Shown: piece after piece, positions 16,573 to 26,780 of the stretch
How the letters are laid out: the number at the start of each line of letters is the position of its first letter
Position numbering within the stretch: position 1 is the stretch's first letter
Assembly: GCA_009779355.1 (NCBI GenBank)
Contig: WREK01000003.1
Coordinates: forward strand, 1-42,562
Source of the DNA: Betaproteobacteria bacterium
Lineage (GTDB): Bacteria > Pseudomonadota > Gammaproteobacteria > Burkholderiales > Rhodocyclaceae
Direction of reading: 5' to 3'
DNA: 42,562 nt
Position numbers and translations under genes: made by a program
The notes under the pieces: generated by a model
What the model saw: the letters and a program-made list of their open reading frames with translations, nothing else
What the model was told of the DNA's origin: nothing
Databases searched by the model: none

Positions 16573-17442
16573 TTATTCAGAGGTAGCAGTAGAGGCGGCG
16601 GTGGCGAGCGCAGCAGCAAGCCGGGTTGAACCTTCAACATCGTTTATCATGCGGCGGGCCGTGACATAGCGCTGTGCCCAGAATTTGGCGTAGAGCTTGT
16701 CGATGCGCACGAGCTTGCCCGTGGCAGGGGCATGCAGAAACTTGCCGTTGCCCACATAAATGCCGACATGGGAGATGTTCTGGCCGATAGTGTTAAAGAA
16801 CACCAGATCGCCCGGCTTGAGTTCGCGCACGCTGACCCGATTGCCCTGCCCAGCTTGTTCGATCGCGGTACGCGGCAGGTCGACCCCCACGGCGTTGCGA
16901 AATACAAGCTGTGTGAGGCCGCTGCAATCCAGCCCGGAGATCGGATTGGTGCCACCCCAGCGATAAGGCACACCAATGTACATAAACCCTTCGCCAAGCA
17001 GCTTCTGTACGGCAGAGGCGTTCGGAGCATGCCTTACGGTTGATAGCCCACTCAGTCCCGACTTGCTGGCGGAGGAAATCGCCGCAGCATACGAGGACTC
17101 GACGATCCGCAGCATAGCCGTATTATTGGACGTAGTTTTGGCCGTATTCAGCAGTGTATTGGCAGCAGCGGTGGTAGCGATCGGGGCATAGCTGGAGAGT
17201 TCGGTCGGCGTAAATACGGGAACCGGGTCACGGGCAGCACGCGCGGAAGTGAACGCCATAATAGCAACGAGACCAAACACAGGGCCGCTACGGACGGCGC
17301 GCGCAATGGTGACCGAGCCTCGAAAGTTTTCAGGGCGCGCAACAGCGTCTTGTGCTTGATCCACCTTGGACACTGTGGCGCCCACACTCAACGGGACTGA
17401 CAGCAAAAGCCCTAGCAGAAAGGAAATAGTACGGTAACGCAT
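16573..17442 (-). CDS. C40 (NlpC/P60) family peptidase with signal peptide
   Basis: GVPYRWGGTNPISGLDCSGLTQLVF...LKPGDLVFFNTIGQNISHVGIYVGNGKFLHAP. Confidence 0.92.
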   Translation of the reverse strand: MRYRTISFLLGLLLSVPLSVGATVSKVDQAQDAVARPENFRGSVTIARAVRSGPVFGLVAIMAFTSARAARDPVPVFTPTELSSYAPIATTAAANTLLNTAKTTSNNTAMLRIVESSYAAAISSASKSGLSGLSTVRHAPNASAVQKLLGEGFMYIGVPYRWGGTNPISGLDCSGLTQLVFRNAVGVDLPRTAIEQAGQGNRVSVRELKPGDLVFFNTIGQNISHVGIYVGNGKFLHAPATGKLVRIDKLYAKFWAQRYVTARRMINDVEGSTRLAAALATAASTATSE

Positions 17443-17678
17443 TGTTAGATATTAACGGAAGGATCGACAAAATGTAAGGACTTTGCGAACTTATCAACAA
17501 TATCCACACTTTTACAACAGATTTATGCTATGACAAAATTTCAGTTGACATGAGCCTTTAAAAAATAGTATTGGCAGTTATAATGCAGTTTTCAGTGTTC
17601 AAGTGCCGCTCCCGGCCCCTGTACTGGTTATCTTAGCCAGTGATTTCAAAGCGTGTGAAACCACTCCGAACAATCTGC

Positions 17679-19376
17679 TCAGGCAGCCCATAAGTGCTCC
17701 AGTATCAGCTGAACGCTTGATAACCCCTTGTATTCATTGATGTTTAGTCGGTAGACGGCACGAATGATATCGGGCGCGTGTTCGGTGCAGTTGAAGCGGA
17801 TGGCGTCAAACCTTGTACCACCAAGCGAAAATTCCAGCTTGAGGTGACGATCTTTAAGGATGCGCTGCCGCTCGACATGGAAAACGTTGTCGAACACCGG
17901 CGGGGGAAAACCTTGCCCCCAAACTTCCCGTTCGAGCAGCTTAGCCGTCTCCAGCGAGATTTGGGCGGCTTCGAGCGGGCCGTCGGTATCGATGCGTTGT
18001 TGCAGGTCGGCAGGGCTGAGCAGGCTGGCGGCAACTTCCCCAAATACAGTGCGGAATTCAGGGAGGTTTTCTTCATGGATCGTCAGACCCGCTGCCATTG
18101 AGTGACCGCCGAAACGCAGCACCAGAGCAGGAGCCTGGCGGGTGATGAGTTCCAGCGCGTCGCGCAGGTGCAGGCCGGGAATGGATCGCCCGGAGCCTTT
18201 CAATTCGCCATCCTGCCCACGGGCAAAGGCTATCGTGGGACGGTGCAGTTTTTCCCGGATACGGCTGGCGACGAGACCGATCACGCCCGGATGCCAGTCA
18301 GGCCCAAATAGTGTGAGGCCGGCGCATTGATCGTCGTCGGCGTTGAATGTTTCAATGATCTGGTGTGCTGCTTCCTGCATCTCAGTTTCGATTTCACGCC
18401 GTTCATGGTTCAGACGGTCAAGTTCGCGCGCCAGTTGCAGTGCCTGTCCGGCATCGTCGGCGAGCAGGCATTCGATGCCCAGGCTCATGTCGGCAATTCG
18501 CCCGGCGGCATTGAGCCGTGGCCCAATCGCGAAACCGAGGTCAAATGCCGTCGCCCGTGCAGCATCGCGCCCGGCCACGCCGAATAGCGCCCGGATACCG
18601 GGCTGCATGTTGCCAGCCCGGATGCGTTGCAGCCCTTGTGAAACCAGGATGCGGTTGTTGTGGTCGAGTTTTACCACGTCGGCCACGGTTCCAAGGGCGA
18701 CCAGGTCGAGCAGGTTGGCAAGGTTCGGCTCGCGCCCGGCTTCGATCGCGCCGCGTTCGCGCAGTTCGGCCCGCAAGGCCAACATCACGTAAAACATCAC
18801 CCCTACGCCCGCCAGTGATTTGCCCGGAAAGCCACAGCCCGGCTGATTGGGATTCACGATCACATCGGCATCGGGCAGGATTTCGCCGGGCAGGTGATGA
18901 TCCGTGATGACCGTCGACATCCCATGTACCCGGGCCTGTGCAATGCCTTCGATGCTCGCAATGCCGTTATCGACCGTAATCAGCACCTCTGGGCTGAACC
19001 TTGCCGCGAGTTCGACTATCGGTGGGGTCAGTCCGTAACCAAGGCTTACGCGGTCAGGAACCAGATAATGCACGTCTGCGCCGAAAGCCCGTAGCGCCCG
19101 CACACCCACTGCGCAGGCCGTCGCACCGTCACAGTCGTAATCGGCCACAATTGCCATACGCGCCCCGGCCTCAATGGCATCGGCCAGCAACTCTGCCGTC
19201 TCGTGCGCCCCAGTGAGCAAACCCGGCGGCAACAGCGCCTTGAATGAAAGGTCGAGTTCAGTAGGGGAATGCACGCCGCGCGCAGCAAAAAGGCGTGCAA
19301 GCAGGGGGGAAATGCCGGTGGCGGTGAGAGCGGAAACGGCGCGTGAAGGAACAGCGCGGGGGTGGATCGTCGTCAT
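17679..19376 (-). CDS. recJ: Single-stranded-DNA-specific exonuclease RecJ
   Basis: IVADYDCDGATACAVGVRALRAFG; ITDHHLPGEILPDADVIVNPNQPGC; RFGGHSMAAGLTI. Confidence 0.96.
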   Translation of the reverse strand: MTTIHPRAVPSRAVSALTATGISPLLARLFAARGVHSPTELDLSFKALLPPGLLTGAHETAELLADAIEAGARMAIVADYDCDGATACAVGVRALRAFGADVHYLVPDRVSLGYGLTPPIVELAARFSPEVLITVDNGIASIEGIAQARVHGMSTVITDHHLPGEILPDADVIVNPNQPGCGFPGKSLAGVGVMFYVMLALRAELRERGAIEAGREPNLANLLDLVALGTVADVVKLDHNNRILVSQGLQRIRAGNMQPGIRALFGVAGRDAARATAFDLGFAIGPRLNAAGRIADMSLGIECLLADDAGQALQLARELDRLNHERREIETEMQEAAHQIIETFNADDDQCAGLTLFGPDWHPGVIGLVASRIREKLHRPTIAFARGQDGELKGSGRSIPGLHLRDALELITRQAPALVLRFGGHSMAAGLTIHEENLPEFRTVFGEVAASLLSPADLQQRIDTDGPLEAAQISLETAKLLEREVWGQGFPPPVFDNVFHVERQRILKDRHLKLEFSLGGTRFDAIRFNCTEHAPDIIRAVYRLNINEYKGLSSVQLILEHLWAA

Positions 19377-19377
19377 G

Positions 19378-20412
19378 TCAGGGGTAGTAGACCGTGCTCA
19401 ACGACAAGGGTTTACGCCAAAAACGCCAACGCGCCCCACTGCCAAGAGTAAGAGAAAAACCGGCACGCCCGCTGGGAACGACCAGGTCAAAATGACGTAA
19501 AGCCCCGTTGTCAAGCGCTCTTGAGATGGGCACGAACCAGTCTTGCTCCAACGCGACAAGCGCGTCCTGCCAACGCACGGAATCGAGATGACGGACGGGG
19601 GACGCAAGCGTGTCAAGCACGGCCAAGGTATCGGCACGCAAGGCGCGATCCACATCTGGCGCGTCCGGTTCAATCCCGGTTGCCCGGGCCAGCCCGCGTG
19701 CGATGGGTTCGGACGCCTGTACAGCGAGGCGTGCCGCACCGGGTGTGTTGAATGTGGGCTGCGCGCTGTCGCCCCAGAACCACAGACTGTTGATGGGGCG
19801 CAGTCCGGCGGCTTCGCGGGCCGTATTCACCGGGTGGCAGTGAAGCACGATCTGTATTTCATTCAGTGTGTGCCGCCAATGTTTGGCGTCGTCTCCGCCC
19901 TCCTGCGCAGGCAAGTAATCCTGCACCGGACGGCAAACCACTTCATCGAGCGGAAAAAAGCTTGCCTTTGCAGGGCGCTCCATGCGCAGATACCAGCGCG
20001 TCGGCGTGATTGCCGAAAAGTGGCCCAGGCTGCCGAATTCATCATTCAGCGTAGCAATCAGGGCAGCGGCATCCTCCGCGTCGATTTCATCCCCGCCGAA
20101 CTCATCAAGCAGTACATGACCGCCCATGAAAGACAGATTCACCGGGTCGGCGCAAAGCCAGTGCGCCCTATCGCCATCCTGCTCGCTTTCTTCTCCAAGG
20201 CGACGCAGCGCCGCGAGCGGGAGAGGCCGATGATGGCGTCCCATCCCCAAAAGCTGTACCAACAGGTCTTCGTAGGAAACGGCAACTTCCATACGCTGCC
20301 GTCCGCGCCCGAGCAACCGCGCAAGCGCGGCATGCGGGATGTCTCCGGCCGGGTGGTACATTTGCGCCGCAGGCCAGATGAGGCCGGGCACGGCGAGTGT
20401 AAGCCTGGTCAT
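19378..20412 (-). CDS. Conserved hypothetical / phosphoglycerate-mutase-like protein upstream of recJ
   Basis: MTRLTLAVPGLIWPAAQMYHPAGDIPHAALARLLGRGR...INSLWFWGDSAQPTF; ATGA overlap with the HAD gene. Confidence 0.55.
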   Translation of the reverse strand: MTRLTLAVPGLIWPAAQMYHPAGDIPHAALARLLGRGRQRMEVAVSYEDLLVQLLGMGRHHRPLPLAALRRLGEESEQDGDRAHWLCADPVNLSFMGGHVLLDEFGGDEIDAEDAAALIATLNDEFGSLGHFSAITPTRWYLRMERPAKASFFPLDEVVCRPVQDYLPAQEGGDDAKHWRHTLNEIQIVLHCHPVNTAREAAGLRPINSLWFWGDSAQPTFNTPGAARLAVQASEPIARGLARATGIEPDAPDVDRALRADTLAVLDTLASPVRHLDSVRWQDALVALEQDWFVPISRALDNGALRHFDLVVPSGRAGFSLTLGSGARWRFWRKPLSLSTVYYP

Positions 20413-21071
20413 TCTTCGCCCAACAGCATCGATTTCAGCCTGGACGGCGTAGCCGCCTCGTGCCAGCGCACCACCGCCATGCCCTTGCCTGCACACGGGA
20501 TGCCATAGCCCCAGGCTGCGGCGATGAAGGGAATATCGTTGGCCTCGGCAGCATCAAAGTCTTCAATGCGGTCGCCCACGTAAACCGCCCGATGTGCATC
20601 AATCCCCTGATCGGCAAGCAAGCGCCCAAGCATCGCTGCCTTGTCGGGCAACGGCGGCGTAAAAGCGTCGAGTGCAACCACCGAATCGAAAATATCACCC
20701 CATCCAAGGTACCCGACAATCAACCGCGCCGGATGGATGCGCTTGTTGGTGGCGATAGAGAGCTTCATGCCTGCCGCACGCAACGCCCGGAGCATATCGT
20801 CGACACCGGGATAAGGCATGGTTTCCAGTAAACCTTCCGTATCGTAGCTTTGTTTGAAAGCACCGGTGAGCCGGGCAATGAGGTCGGGATCTTCGCTGCC
20901 TGCGAGCAGCCGCAGGGTTTCGCCGAGCGGGGGACCGACGATGCCCGCCTCGATATCTCGAACCGGCGTCAACCCGCATGCGGCAAACGCAGCACGATAA
21001 CTGGCAAGGATGGCCCCTGCGGAGTCGATCAGTGTTCCATCAAGGTCGAAAACAACATGGGTGGGGAGCAT
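20409..21071 (-). CDS. HAD family hydrolase (phosphoglycolate phosphatase-like)
   Basis: VVFDLDGTLIDSAGAILASYRAAF; SIATNKR; YVGDRIEDFDAAEANDIPFIAAAWGYG. Confidence 0.85.
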   Translation of the reverse strand: MLPTHVVFDLDGTLIDSAGAILASYRAAFAACGLTPVRDIEAGIVGPPLGETLRLLAGSEDPDLIARLTGAFKQSYDTEGLLETMPYPGVDDMLRALRAAGMKLSIATNKRIHPARLIVGYLGWGDIFDSVVALDAFTPPLPDKAAMLGRLLADQGIDAHRAVYVGDRIEDFDAAEANDIPFIAAAWGYGIPCAGKGMAVVRWHEAATPSRLKSMLLGEE

Positions 21072-21140
21072 AAGCCGGAAAACAGAAACGAAAAAACCCG
21101 TGCATTATCGCGGAAGCGCCGGATTGTAGGTGCCCCGATA

Positions 21141-22106
21141 TCAACCAGGCAGTGCAAAGTGGTCATAACCGCGCACATCGAGCGGACGCAGAGGGACTTT
21201 CGGCCCATCGGCCAGCAGGATCGTCCCAGCCTTTTCGGTAAACTGCCCGATGCGAGTAAACGGCAGATCGAGCGTTCGGGCAAGCGCGGCAAGGACGTCG
21301 CGCGCCTGCGGCGGGGCGGAAAAAAGCAGTTCGTAATCATCCCCGCCCGCGAGCAGGGCCTGGCGAGCCAGAGATTCGTCTACGCCTGTCGCAATAAGCG
21401 GCGCGAGCGGCAGTGCGCCCATGTCAAGCAGTGCGCCGAGTTTCGACCGTTCGCACAGGTGTGCAAGGTCCCCAGCCAGCCCGTCCGAGACGTCGATCAT
21501 CGCGTGCGCAATGCCGCGCAGGGCTTCTCCCGCCTCGACACGCGGCATCGGCCGGTGTAAGGCAGCAAGCGCCGAATCGGCATCAACAAGTTTGACGCGG
21601 TTTTGCAGGCTCATCAATCCGAGCGCCGCCAGCCCCGGCCAACCGGAAACCCAGAGATCGTCCCCCGGCAGCCCGCCTGCGCGGGTGATTGCCTGCCCCA
21701 TCGGGACTTCACCGAACAGGGTCACGGTCATGGCAAGCGGCCCGCGGGTGGTATCGCCACCGACAAGTTCCATGCCATACCGTCCGGCGCAGTCGAAAAA
21801 ACCTTTGGCAAAGGCTGCAACCCAGCCTTCATCGACAGCAGGCAAGGTCAGGGCCAGCGTTGCCCATCGCGGCGTGGCCCCCATTGCCGCCAGGTCGGAG
21901 AGATTGACCGCCAGCGTTTTCCAGCCTAGATCGTGCGGCGGCGTGTCGTGGAAAAAGTGCGTACCCGCCGCAAGGGTGTCGGTCGTCACCGCCAATTGCA
22001 CGTCCGGTGCGGTACGGAACAGTGCCGCATCGTCCCCCACCGCCATATCGGCGGATCTGGCTGGATGGGTAAAATAGCGACGGATGAGATCGAATTCTGA
22101 AGGCAT
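21141..22106 (-). CDS. thiL: Thiamine-monophosphate kinase
   Basis: MPSEFDLIRRYFTHPARSADMAVGDDAALF; TTDTLAAGTHFF; LAVNLSDLAAMGATPRWATLAL; MELVGGDTTRGPL. Confidence 0.95.
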   Translation of the reverse strand: MPSEFDLIRRYFTHPARSADMAVGDDAALFRTAPDVQLAVTTDTLAAGTHFFHDTPPHDLGWKTLAVNLSDLAAMGATPRWATLALTLPAVDEGWVAAFAKGFFDCAGRYGMELVGGDTTRGPLAMTVTLFGEVPMGQAITRAGGLPGDDLWVSGWPGLAALGLMSLQNRVKLVDADSALAALHRPMPRVEAGEALRGIAHAMIDVSDGLAGDLAHLCERSKLGALLDMGALPLAPLIATGVDESLARQALLAGGDDYELLFSAPPQARDVLAALARTLDLPFTRIGQFTEKAGTILLADGPKVPLRPLDVRGYDHFALPG

Positions 22107-22203
22107 GGCGTAGCAGGGATCGTGTGCGGAAAATCCGCTTGTCAGGCTCAGCGCATCATGCTGCATGAGGTAGAGTAGCACTTTCGGTTTTTTAGAGCTT
22201 GTA

Positions 22204-22575
22204 ATGACATTTAATTCTCCTAAAGGCCTTACCGGGCTTGCCCGCATCGTGGCTGCGACGGGCTACTCCCGTGACGGGTTGCTGGCCGCGTTCCGGGGTG
22301 AGGCAGCATTTCGACAACTTGTCATGCTGCATGTCGTGCTGATTCCGTTGGCCTTCTTCTGCCCGGTAAGCCGGGGCGAGCGCGCGCTGATGATTGCGGC
22401 CTGCCTGCTCTCCTTCATCGTCGAACTGCTCAACTCGGCCCTTGAAGCCGTGGTCGACCGCATTTCGACAGAATATCACCCATTGTCAAAAAATGCTAAA
22501 GACATGGGAAGCGCAGCGCAACTGATTGCGCTGATCATAGTTGCGGCAGTGTGGGGCGTGATTTTGCTGGGTTGA
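22204..22575 (+). CDS. dgkA: Diacylglycerol kinase
   Basis: FRGEAAFRQLVMLHVVLIPLAF; FIVELLNSALEAVVDRISTEYHPLSKNAKDMGSAAQLIALI. Confidence 0.95.
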   Translation: MTFNSPKGLTGLARIVAATGYSRDGLLAAFRGEAAFRQLVMLHVVLIPLAFFCPVSRGERALMIAACLLSFIVELLNSALEAVVDRISTEYHPLSKNAKDMGSAAQLIALIIVAAVWGVILLG

Positions 22576-22601
22576 TCAATGCGAGCCAGCCCTCTTCCTG
22601 C

Positions 22602-23273
22602 TCAGTCCAGCAGGTAGTCAGGGACTTGATGCATGCTGTCCAGCAGCCCATCGCAATCAATCGCGTCTACCGGCTTACCTTCGCTATAGCCATACTTCAC
22701 GAGCAATACGGGCGCGCCCGCAGCGCGGGCGGCAAGTGAGTCGTTGATGGAATCGCCGATCATCAGGGATTCTTCCGGCTTTACGCCGAGCAGGCTGCAC
22801 GCGTGGCAGATCATGCCGGGATCGGGTTTTTTCACAGGCAAGGTATCGCCGTAGACGAACGCGCCGAAATAACGCTCCAGGCCGAATTGTTGCAGCAGGG
22901 GCAATGTGAAAATGCCGCTCTTGTTTGTAACGACTGCCATTTTCTTGCCACGCGCAGCAAGCATTGTCAGGACTTCGGAAACTCCGGGATAAAGTCGTGT
23001 GGCCTGACCGTTTACGTGTATGTAATGTCGGCGAAAGGATTCGCGCGCGATATCAACCTTGGCAGCGGAAGGCTCGCCGCTTTCGGCAAGGCAACGATGG
23101 ATGAAGTCGCCGAGGCCCCGGCCCACGAAGTTGTGGATACGTGCCTGACTCAGGGGTGAGCGTCCCATTTCGGCCAGCATCAGGTTGGCGGCTTTGGTCA
23201 GGTCGGTTATGGTGTCGAGCAAGGTGCCGTCGAGATCGAACAGAACCGCCTTTGCCGCAAAACGCCTGTTCAT
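22602..23273 (-). CDS. gph: Phosphoglycolate phosphatase
   Basis: AVLFDLDGTLLDTITDLTKAANLMLAEMG; VVTNKSGIFTLPLL; VKPEESLMIGDSINDSLAARAAGAPVLLVKYGYSEG. Confidence 0.92.
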   Translation of the reverse strand: MNRRFAAKAVLFDLDGTLLDTITDLTKAANLMLAEMGRSPLSQARIHNFVGRGLGDFIHRCLAESGEPSAAKVDIARESFRRHYIHVNGQATRLYPGVSEVLTMLAARGKKMAVVTNKSGIFTLPLLQQFGLERYFGAFVYGDTLPVKKPDPGMICHACSLLGVKPEESLMIGDSINDSLAARAAGAPVLLVKYGYSEGKPVDAIDCDGLLDSMHQVPDYLLD

Positions 23274-23278
23274 GTCAC

Positions 23279-23962
23279 TCAAGCCAGTTCGGCACGCAGC
23301 CGCGCAATGATCGTGTTGTAACGGTGAGGGTCGCTGTTGCACCCAGCTCCGAACACGGCGGAACCGGCCACGAAAGTATCGGCCCCGGCGCGCGCGATTT
23401 CAGCAATGTTGTCAATCTTCACGCCGCCGTCGACTTCGAGCAGGAGATGGCGCCCGCTTTTCTGGCTCCAGGCGTCGAGCCGCGCACGGGTAGCGGTAAG
23501 TTTGCCGAGCGTGCCGGGAATAAACGCTTGCCCGCCAAAACCGGGATTGACGCTCATCAGCAGGATAAAGTCAAGCCGATCCATGACATGGTCAAGTACA
23601 TGAAGGGGCGTGGCCGGATTGAGCGCCAGCCCTGCTTTTGCGCCGCCATCCCGAATGAGGGCCAGGCTACGGTCAACATGCTCGGACGCCTCGGGGTGAA
23701 AGCTGATGTAATCCGCACCTGCTTCGATGAAGCCGGAAATGACCCGGTCAACCGGCTTCACCATCAAGTGTACGTCGATAGGCGCTTTTGTCAAAGGCCG
23801 GATAGCCTTGCACACCAGCGGCCCGACCGTAAGATTGGGGACGTAATGGTTGTCCATCACGTCGAAGTGGATCCAGTCCGCGCCGGAGGCAATCACATTC
23901 TCTACTTCCTCGCCGAGACGGGCAAAATCGGCGGAAAGCAGGCTGGGGGCAAGACGGTACAT
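23279..23962 (-). CDS. rpe: Ribulose-phosphate 3-epimerase
   Basis: [67 protein letters not shown]. Confidence 0.97.
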   Translation of the reverse strand: MYRLAPSLLSADFARLGEEVENVIASGADWIHFDVMDNHYVPNLTVGPLVCKAIRPLTKAPIDVHLMVKPVDRVISGFIEAGADYISFHPEASEHVDRSLALIRDGGAKAGLALNPATPLHVLDHVMDRLDFILLMSVNPGFGGQAFIPGTLGKLTATRARLDAWSQKSGRHLLLEVDGGVKIDNIAEIARAGADTFVAGSAVFGAGCNSDPHRYNTIIARLRAELA

Positions 23963-24028
23963 GGGCGGGATCCCAAGGATTTCCTTAAATAGGGAATTTT
24001 ACCCGTCCTGCCTGACTCGTGTAAGCGT

Positions 24029-24796
24029 TCAGAATTCGAATACCTGCCCGCGCGTGAGGCGCATCGGCCGCAGGCGCATGTTCAAGGCGTCGATCTGCTC
24101 CATGATGCGGTCGTCCATGCCCGGTTTAAGGTGGCTGACGTACACTTCCGGCGATACGATCAGTTCGGCAAGCATAGCTTCCAGCATGCCTGGGCACAGA
24201 TGGCGAGCCGCCATTGCCATCGCACGCATTTCTTCTGGAAATGCCGTTTCCACGATCAGGTAACGCAGGGATTGGCAGGCATTGATGGCGGCAATCAGCT
24301 CAGTGCTGTAGGCCGTATCACCCGAATAGATAAGTTGCCCCTCGCCGCTATCAATGAGCCAAGCCGCGCCGGGCACAGTATGGAGCACTGGCAGCGCTGT
24401 GAAAGAGGTCTTCTTCAACTGCAATGTTTCGCCAACTTGAACTGGTTGCAGGCGCAGATAAGAAAAGCGGCGATCCGGAATGGCTGTGAAATCCGGCCAC
24501 ACCAGCCAGTTGAATACGTGTGCCCGCAGGATGTGCAGCGTTTCCGGCGTTGCGTAGATCGTAACCGTGTGGTGACAGACTTCGCCGATGGAGTCAACTA
24601 GAAGAGGAATAGCAGCAATGTGATCGAGATGGGAATGGCTGACGAAAACATGGCTGACGAGGCGCAGTTCTTCGAACGACAGATCGCCCACGCCGGTTCC
24701 GCAATCAATGAGTATGTCATCATCGACGAGAAACGAAGATGTACGAGAATCCTCGCCACCAATTCCGCCGCTACAGCCAAGCACTTTCAGTCTCAT
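24029..24796 (-). CDS. MBL fold metallohydrolase (class II cyclic-nucleotide-phosphodiesterase-like)
   Basis: MRLKVLGCSGGIGGEDSRTSSFLVDDDILIDCGTGVGDL; HSHLDHIAAIPLLVDSI; LIYSGDTAYSTELIAAIN. Confidence 0.8.
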   Translation of the reverse strand: MRLKVLGCSGGIGGEDSRTSSFLVDDDILIDCGTGVGDLSFEELRLVSHVFVSHSHLDHIAAIPLLVDSIGEVCHHTVTIYATPETLHILRAHVFNWLVWPDFTAIPDRRFSYLRLQPVQVGETLQLKKTSFTALPVLHTVPGAAWLIDSGEGQLIYSGDTAYSTELIAAINACQSLRYLIVETAFPEEMRAMAMAARHLCPGMLEAMLAELIVSPEVYVSHLKPGMDDRIMEQIDALNMRLRPMRLTRGQVFEF

Positions 24797-25014
24797 GAAC
24801 TTTCTGCACAAATCATTACTATTCTCTCCAAACGAGGGAGAAACCTATCATCCGTCCCAGTACCGGGCGATGAAAGAAATCACGGCATCCAAGTCGCCTT
24901 TTTGACTCATTTCGATATCCTGGCTGGGAATTTTTGAACAGTTCAGTTCCAAAAACATTAGTTTCACTGTAGATCACTTTAAATAGCAAGGATTACGACC
25001 TATGTTCACTATGT

Positions 25015-25758
25015 TCAGGAACGCAGGAAAAACGCCATTTTGACCCCGGCAATCTCTATTATATCGTTGTCATTTAATTTACGTGACTGACCACTGAGCT
25101 GTTCGCCATTGACAAGTGGATACACCTGGCCTTCGACGTGAGTGATGAAATAGCCTTGTTCGCGTCGCGTGATGACCGCCACCTGATAACCGGGTTTACC
25201 CAATGTCGTCACAGATTTGTTCAGTTCGAGTTCCTGCCCGACATTGACGCCGCTCAATACCTGAACCACACCGCGATGTTCCAGCAGGTTCCTTGACGAT
25301 GCACCTGCGGATCTGGCGCCCACAACCGAAGATTGCATGCCCCGTGAACGAGCCGTGCTCATGCCTGCCGGCAGGGGTTCAGCCGGGTTAACCGTCCCGA
25401 TTTCAAAAGGCTTCAGGGCGGTGGTGTCGATAAGCTCCGTTCCCGATACCCCTGGGGTTGAAGAGTCGGTCAGATATTTGATCCTGTATTTGCCAAGCTC
25501 GATCACGTCATTGTTGTTCAGTACATGTTTCTTGACCGGCTGCCCATTGACATAAGTCCCATTGGTGCTGTTTAAGTCTTCCAGGAAAGCATCGCCCAGA
25601 ATCCAGGTAATCACGGCATGCTGACCGCTGATGGAAAGATTGTCGATCTGGATGTCGTTGATCGGTTTGCGACCGATTGAAGTTTGCTCTTTGCTGAGCA
25701 CGATCTCCTTGAGCACCAGTCCGTCCATGCTGAGGATCAATTTCGGCATTAGTGGCAT
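25015..25758 (-). CDS. FHA domain protein (two FHA-like repeats)
   Basis: TSIGRKPINDIQIDNLSISGQHAVITWILGDAFLEDLNSTNGTYVNGQPV and a second copy VTTLGKPGYQVAVITRREQGYFITHVEG. Confidence 0.88.
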   Translation of the reverse strand: MPLMPKLILSMDGLVLKEIVLSKEQTSIGRKPINDIQIDNLSISGQHAVITWILGDAFLEDLNSTNGTYVNGQPVKKHVLNNNDVIELGKYRIKYLTDSSTPGVSGTELIDTTALKPFEIGTVNPAEPLPAGMSTARSRGMQSSVVGARSAGASSRNLLEHRGVVQVLSGVNVGQELELNKSVTTLGKPGYQVAVITRREQGYFITHVEGQVYPLVNGEQLSGQSRKLNDNDIIEIAGVKMAFFLRS

Positions 25759-25783
25759 TCGTTACTCACATCCATTCAATTTA

Positions 25784-26587
25784 TCAGCGGTACGCGGCGC
25801 ATCGGTCATCGTCATGCTGAACCTGGTCATCGAACCATGCAACGATAACGGAAATGTTATCGCGCCCTCCAGCGGATTTCGCTGCCTCGATCAGGCTCAC
25901 GGCCACTTCGCCGACCCGCACGGGCATTCCGAGAAGCACGGCAATTTCATGATCTTCCACCATGTCTGTTAAACCATCCGTACACAGTAGCAAACGATCA
26001 CCCGGATGCAATGCATAAATTCCGGTATCGGGTTCTACTTCGTCATGTACTCCGAGTCCGCGCGTGAGTAATCCCCGGTAGGGATGATACTGCGCCATCT
26101 CTGTCGTCAAATGCCCGGCATTGACGAACTCCTGCACCAGGGTGTGATCACGCGACAATTGGGTCAGCATGCCATCACGCAACAGATACAGGCGAGAATC
26201 TCCGACGTACGCGTAGCTCACTTCGCCGGGTTTCAGCAAGGCTCCGATAAAAGTCGCCCCCATCGAATTGTGGGCATTGGATTGCTTTCCCGCGTTGCGA
26301 ATAGCGGTATTGGCATCAACCACGCTACCGGCAAGCGCCTCGATGTAATCGGGCGCCTCGTGTTTTTCCGCCGTGGCAAGCAGGCTGTCCAACACATAAT
26401 TGACAGCCAGCGCGGAAGCCAGATCGCCCGAACTGTGTCCCCCCATACCATCAGCCAACAGCAACCATCCACGCCCAGCATCGATCCACAACGAATCTTC
26501 ATTGCGACTCCGAATCAGACCGATATCGGTACGCGCAGCACATTTGAGCGTTGGCGCTCTCTCCCACGTTTTGCCGCCATCCGGCAT
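25784..26587 (-). CDS. PP2C family serine/threonine protein phosphatase
   Basis: ARTDIGLIRSRNEDSLW; LLADGMGGHSSGDLAS; YVGDSRLYLLRDG; LLLCTDGLTDMV; AGGRDNISVIVAWF. Confidence 0.92.
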   Translation of the reverse strand: MPDGGKTWERAPTLKCAARTDIGLIRSRNEDSLWIDAGRGWLLLADGMGGHSSGDLASALAVNYVLDSLLATAEKHEAPDYIEALAGSVVDANTAIRNAGKQSNAHNSMGATFIGALLKPGEVSYAYVGDSRLYLLRDGMLTQLSRDHTLVQEFVNAGHLTTEMAQYHPYRGLLTRGLGVHDEVEPDTGIYALHPGDRLLLCTDGLTDMVEDHEIAVLLGMPVRVGEVAVSLIEAAKSAGGRDNISVIVAWFDDQVQHDDDRCAAYR

Positions 26588-26739
26588 GATTTCAACACCC
26601 CGAAACAATAAAATTTCCGCTTATTTTAAAGTAAGCCGATCCGTCAGGTTTCAACAAAACCGGCATTTGTCAGCTTTGGCCGTTTGTAGAATTGTCCGGC
26701 TTTTTGCTTTGGACAGGAAGCGCCGGATCTGGCGGACGT

Positions 26740-26758
26740 CTCAGACCGCCTGTCTGAG
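26740..26758. repeat. Perfect 7-bp hairpin
   Basis: CTCAGAC-CGCCT-GTCTGAG. Confidence 0.5.
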
Positions 26759-26780
26759 CCCGTTGGCGTGCAATTACAAT

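Noticed and set aside
23141-23992. 283-aa plus-strand ORF antisense to rpe
   Set aside because: rpe on the minus strand is unambiguous; this is a shadow ORF.
24845-24925. Minus-strand short ORF MSQKGDLDAVISFIARYWDG upstream of the MBL gene, reminiscent of a GNAT N-terminus
   Set aside because: Only 20 codons before a stop; too short to support a pseudogene call.
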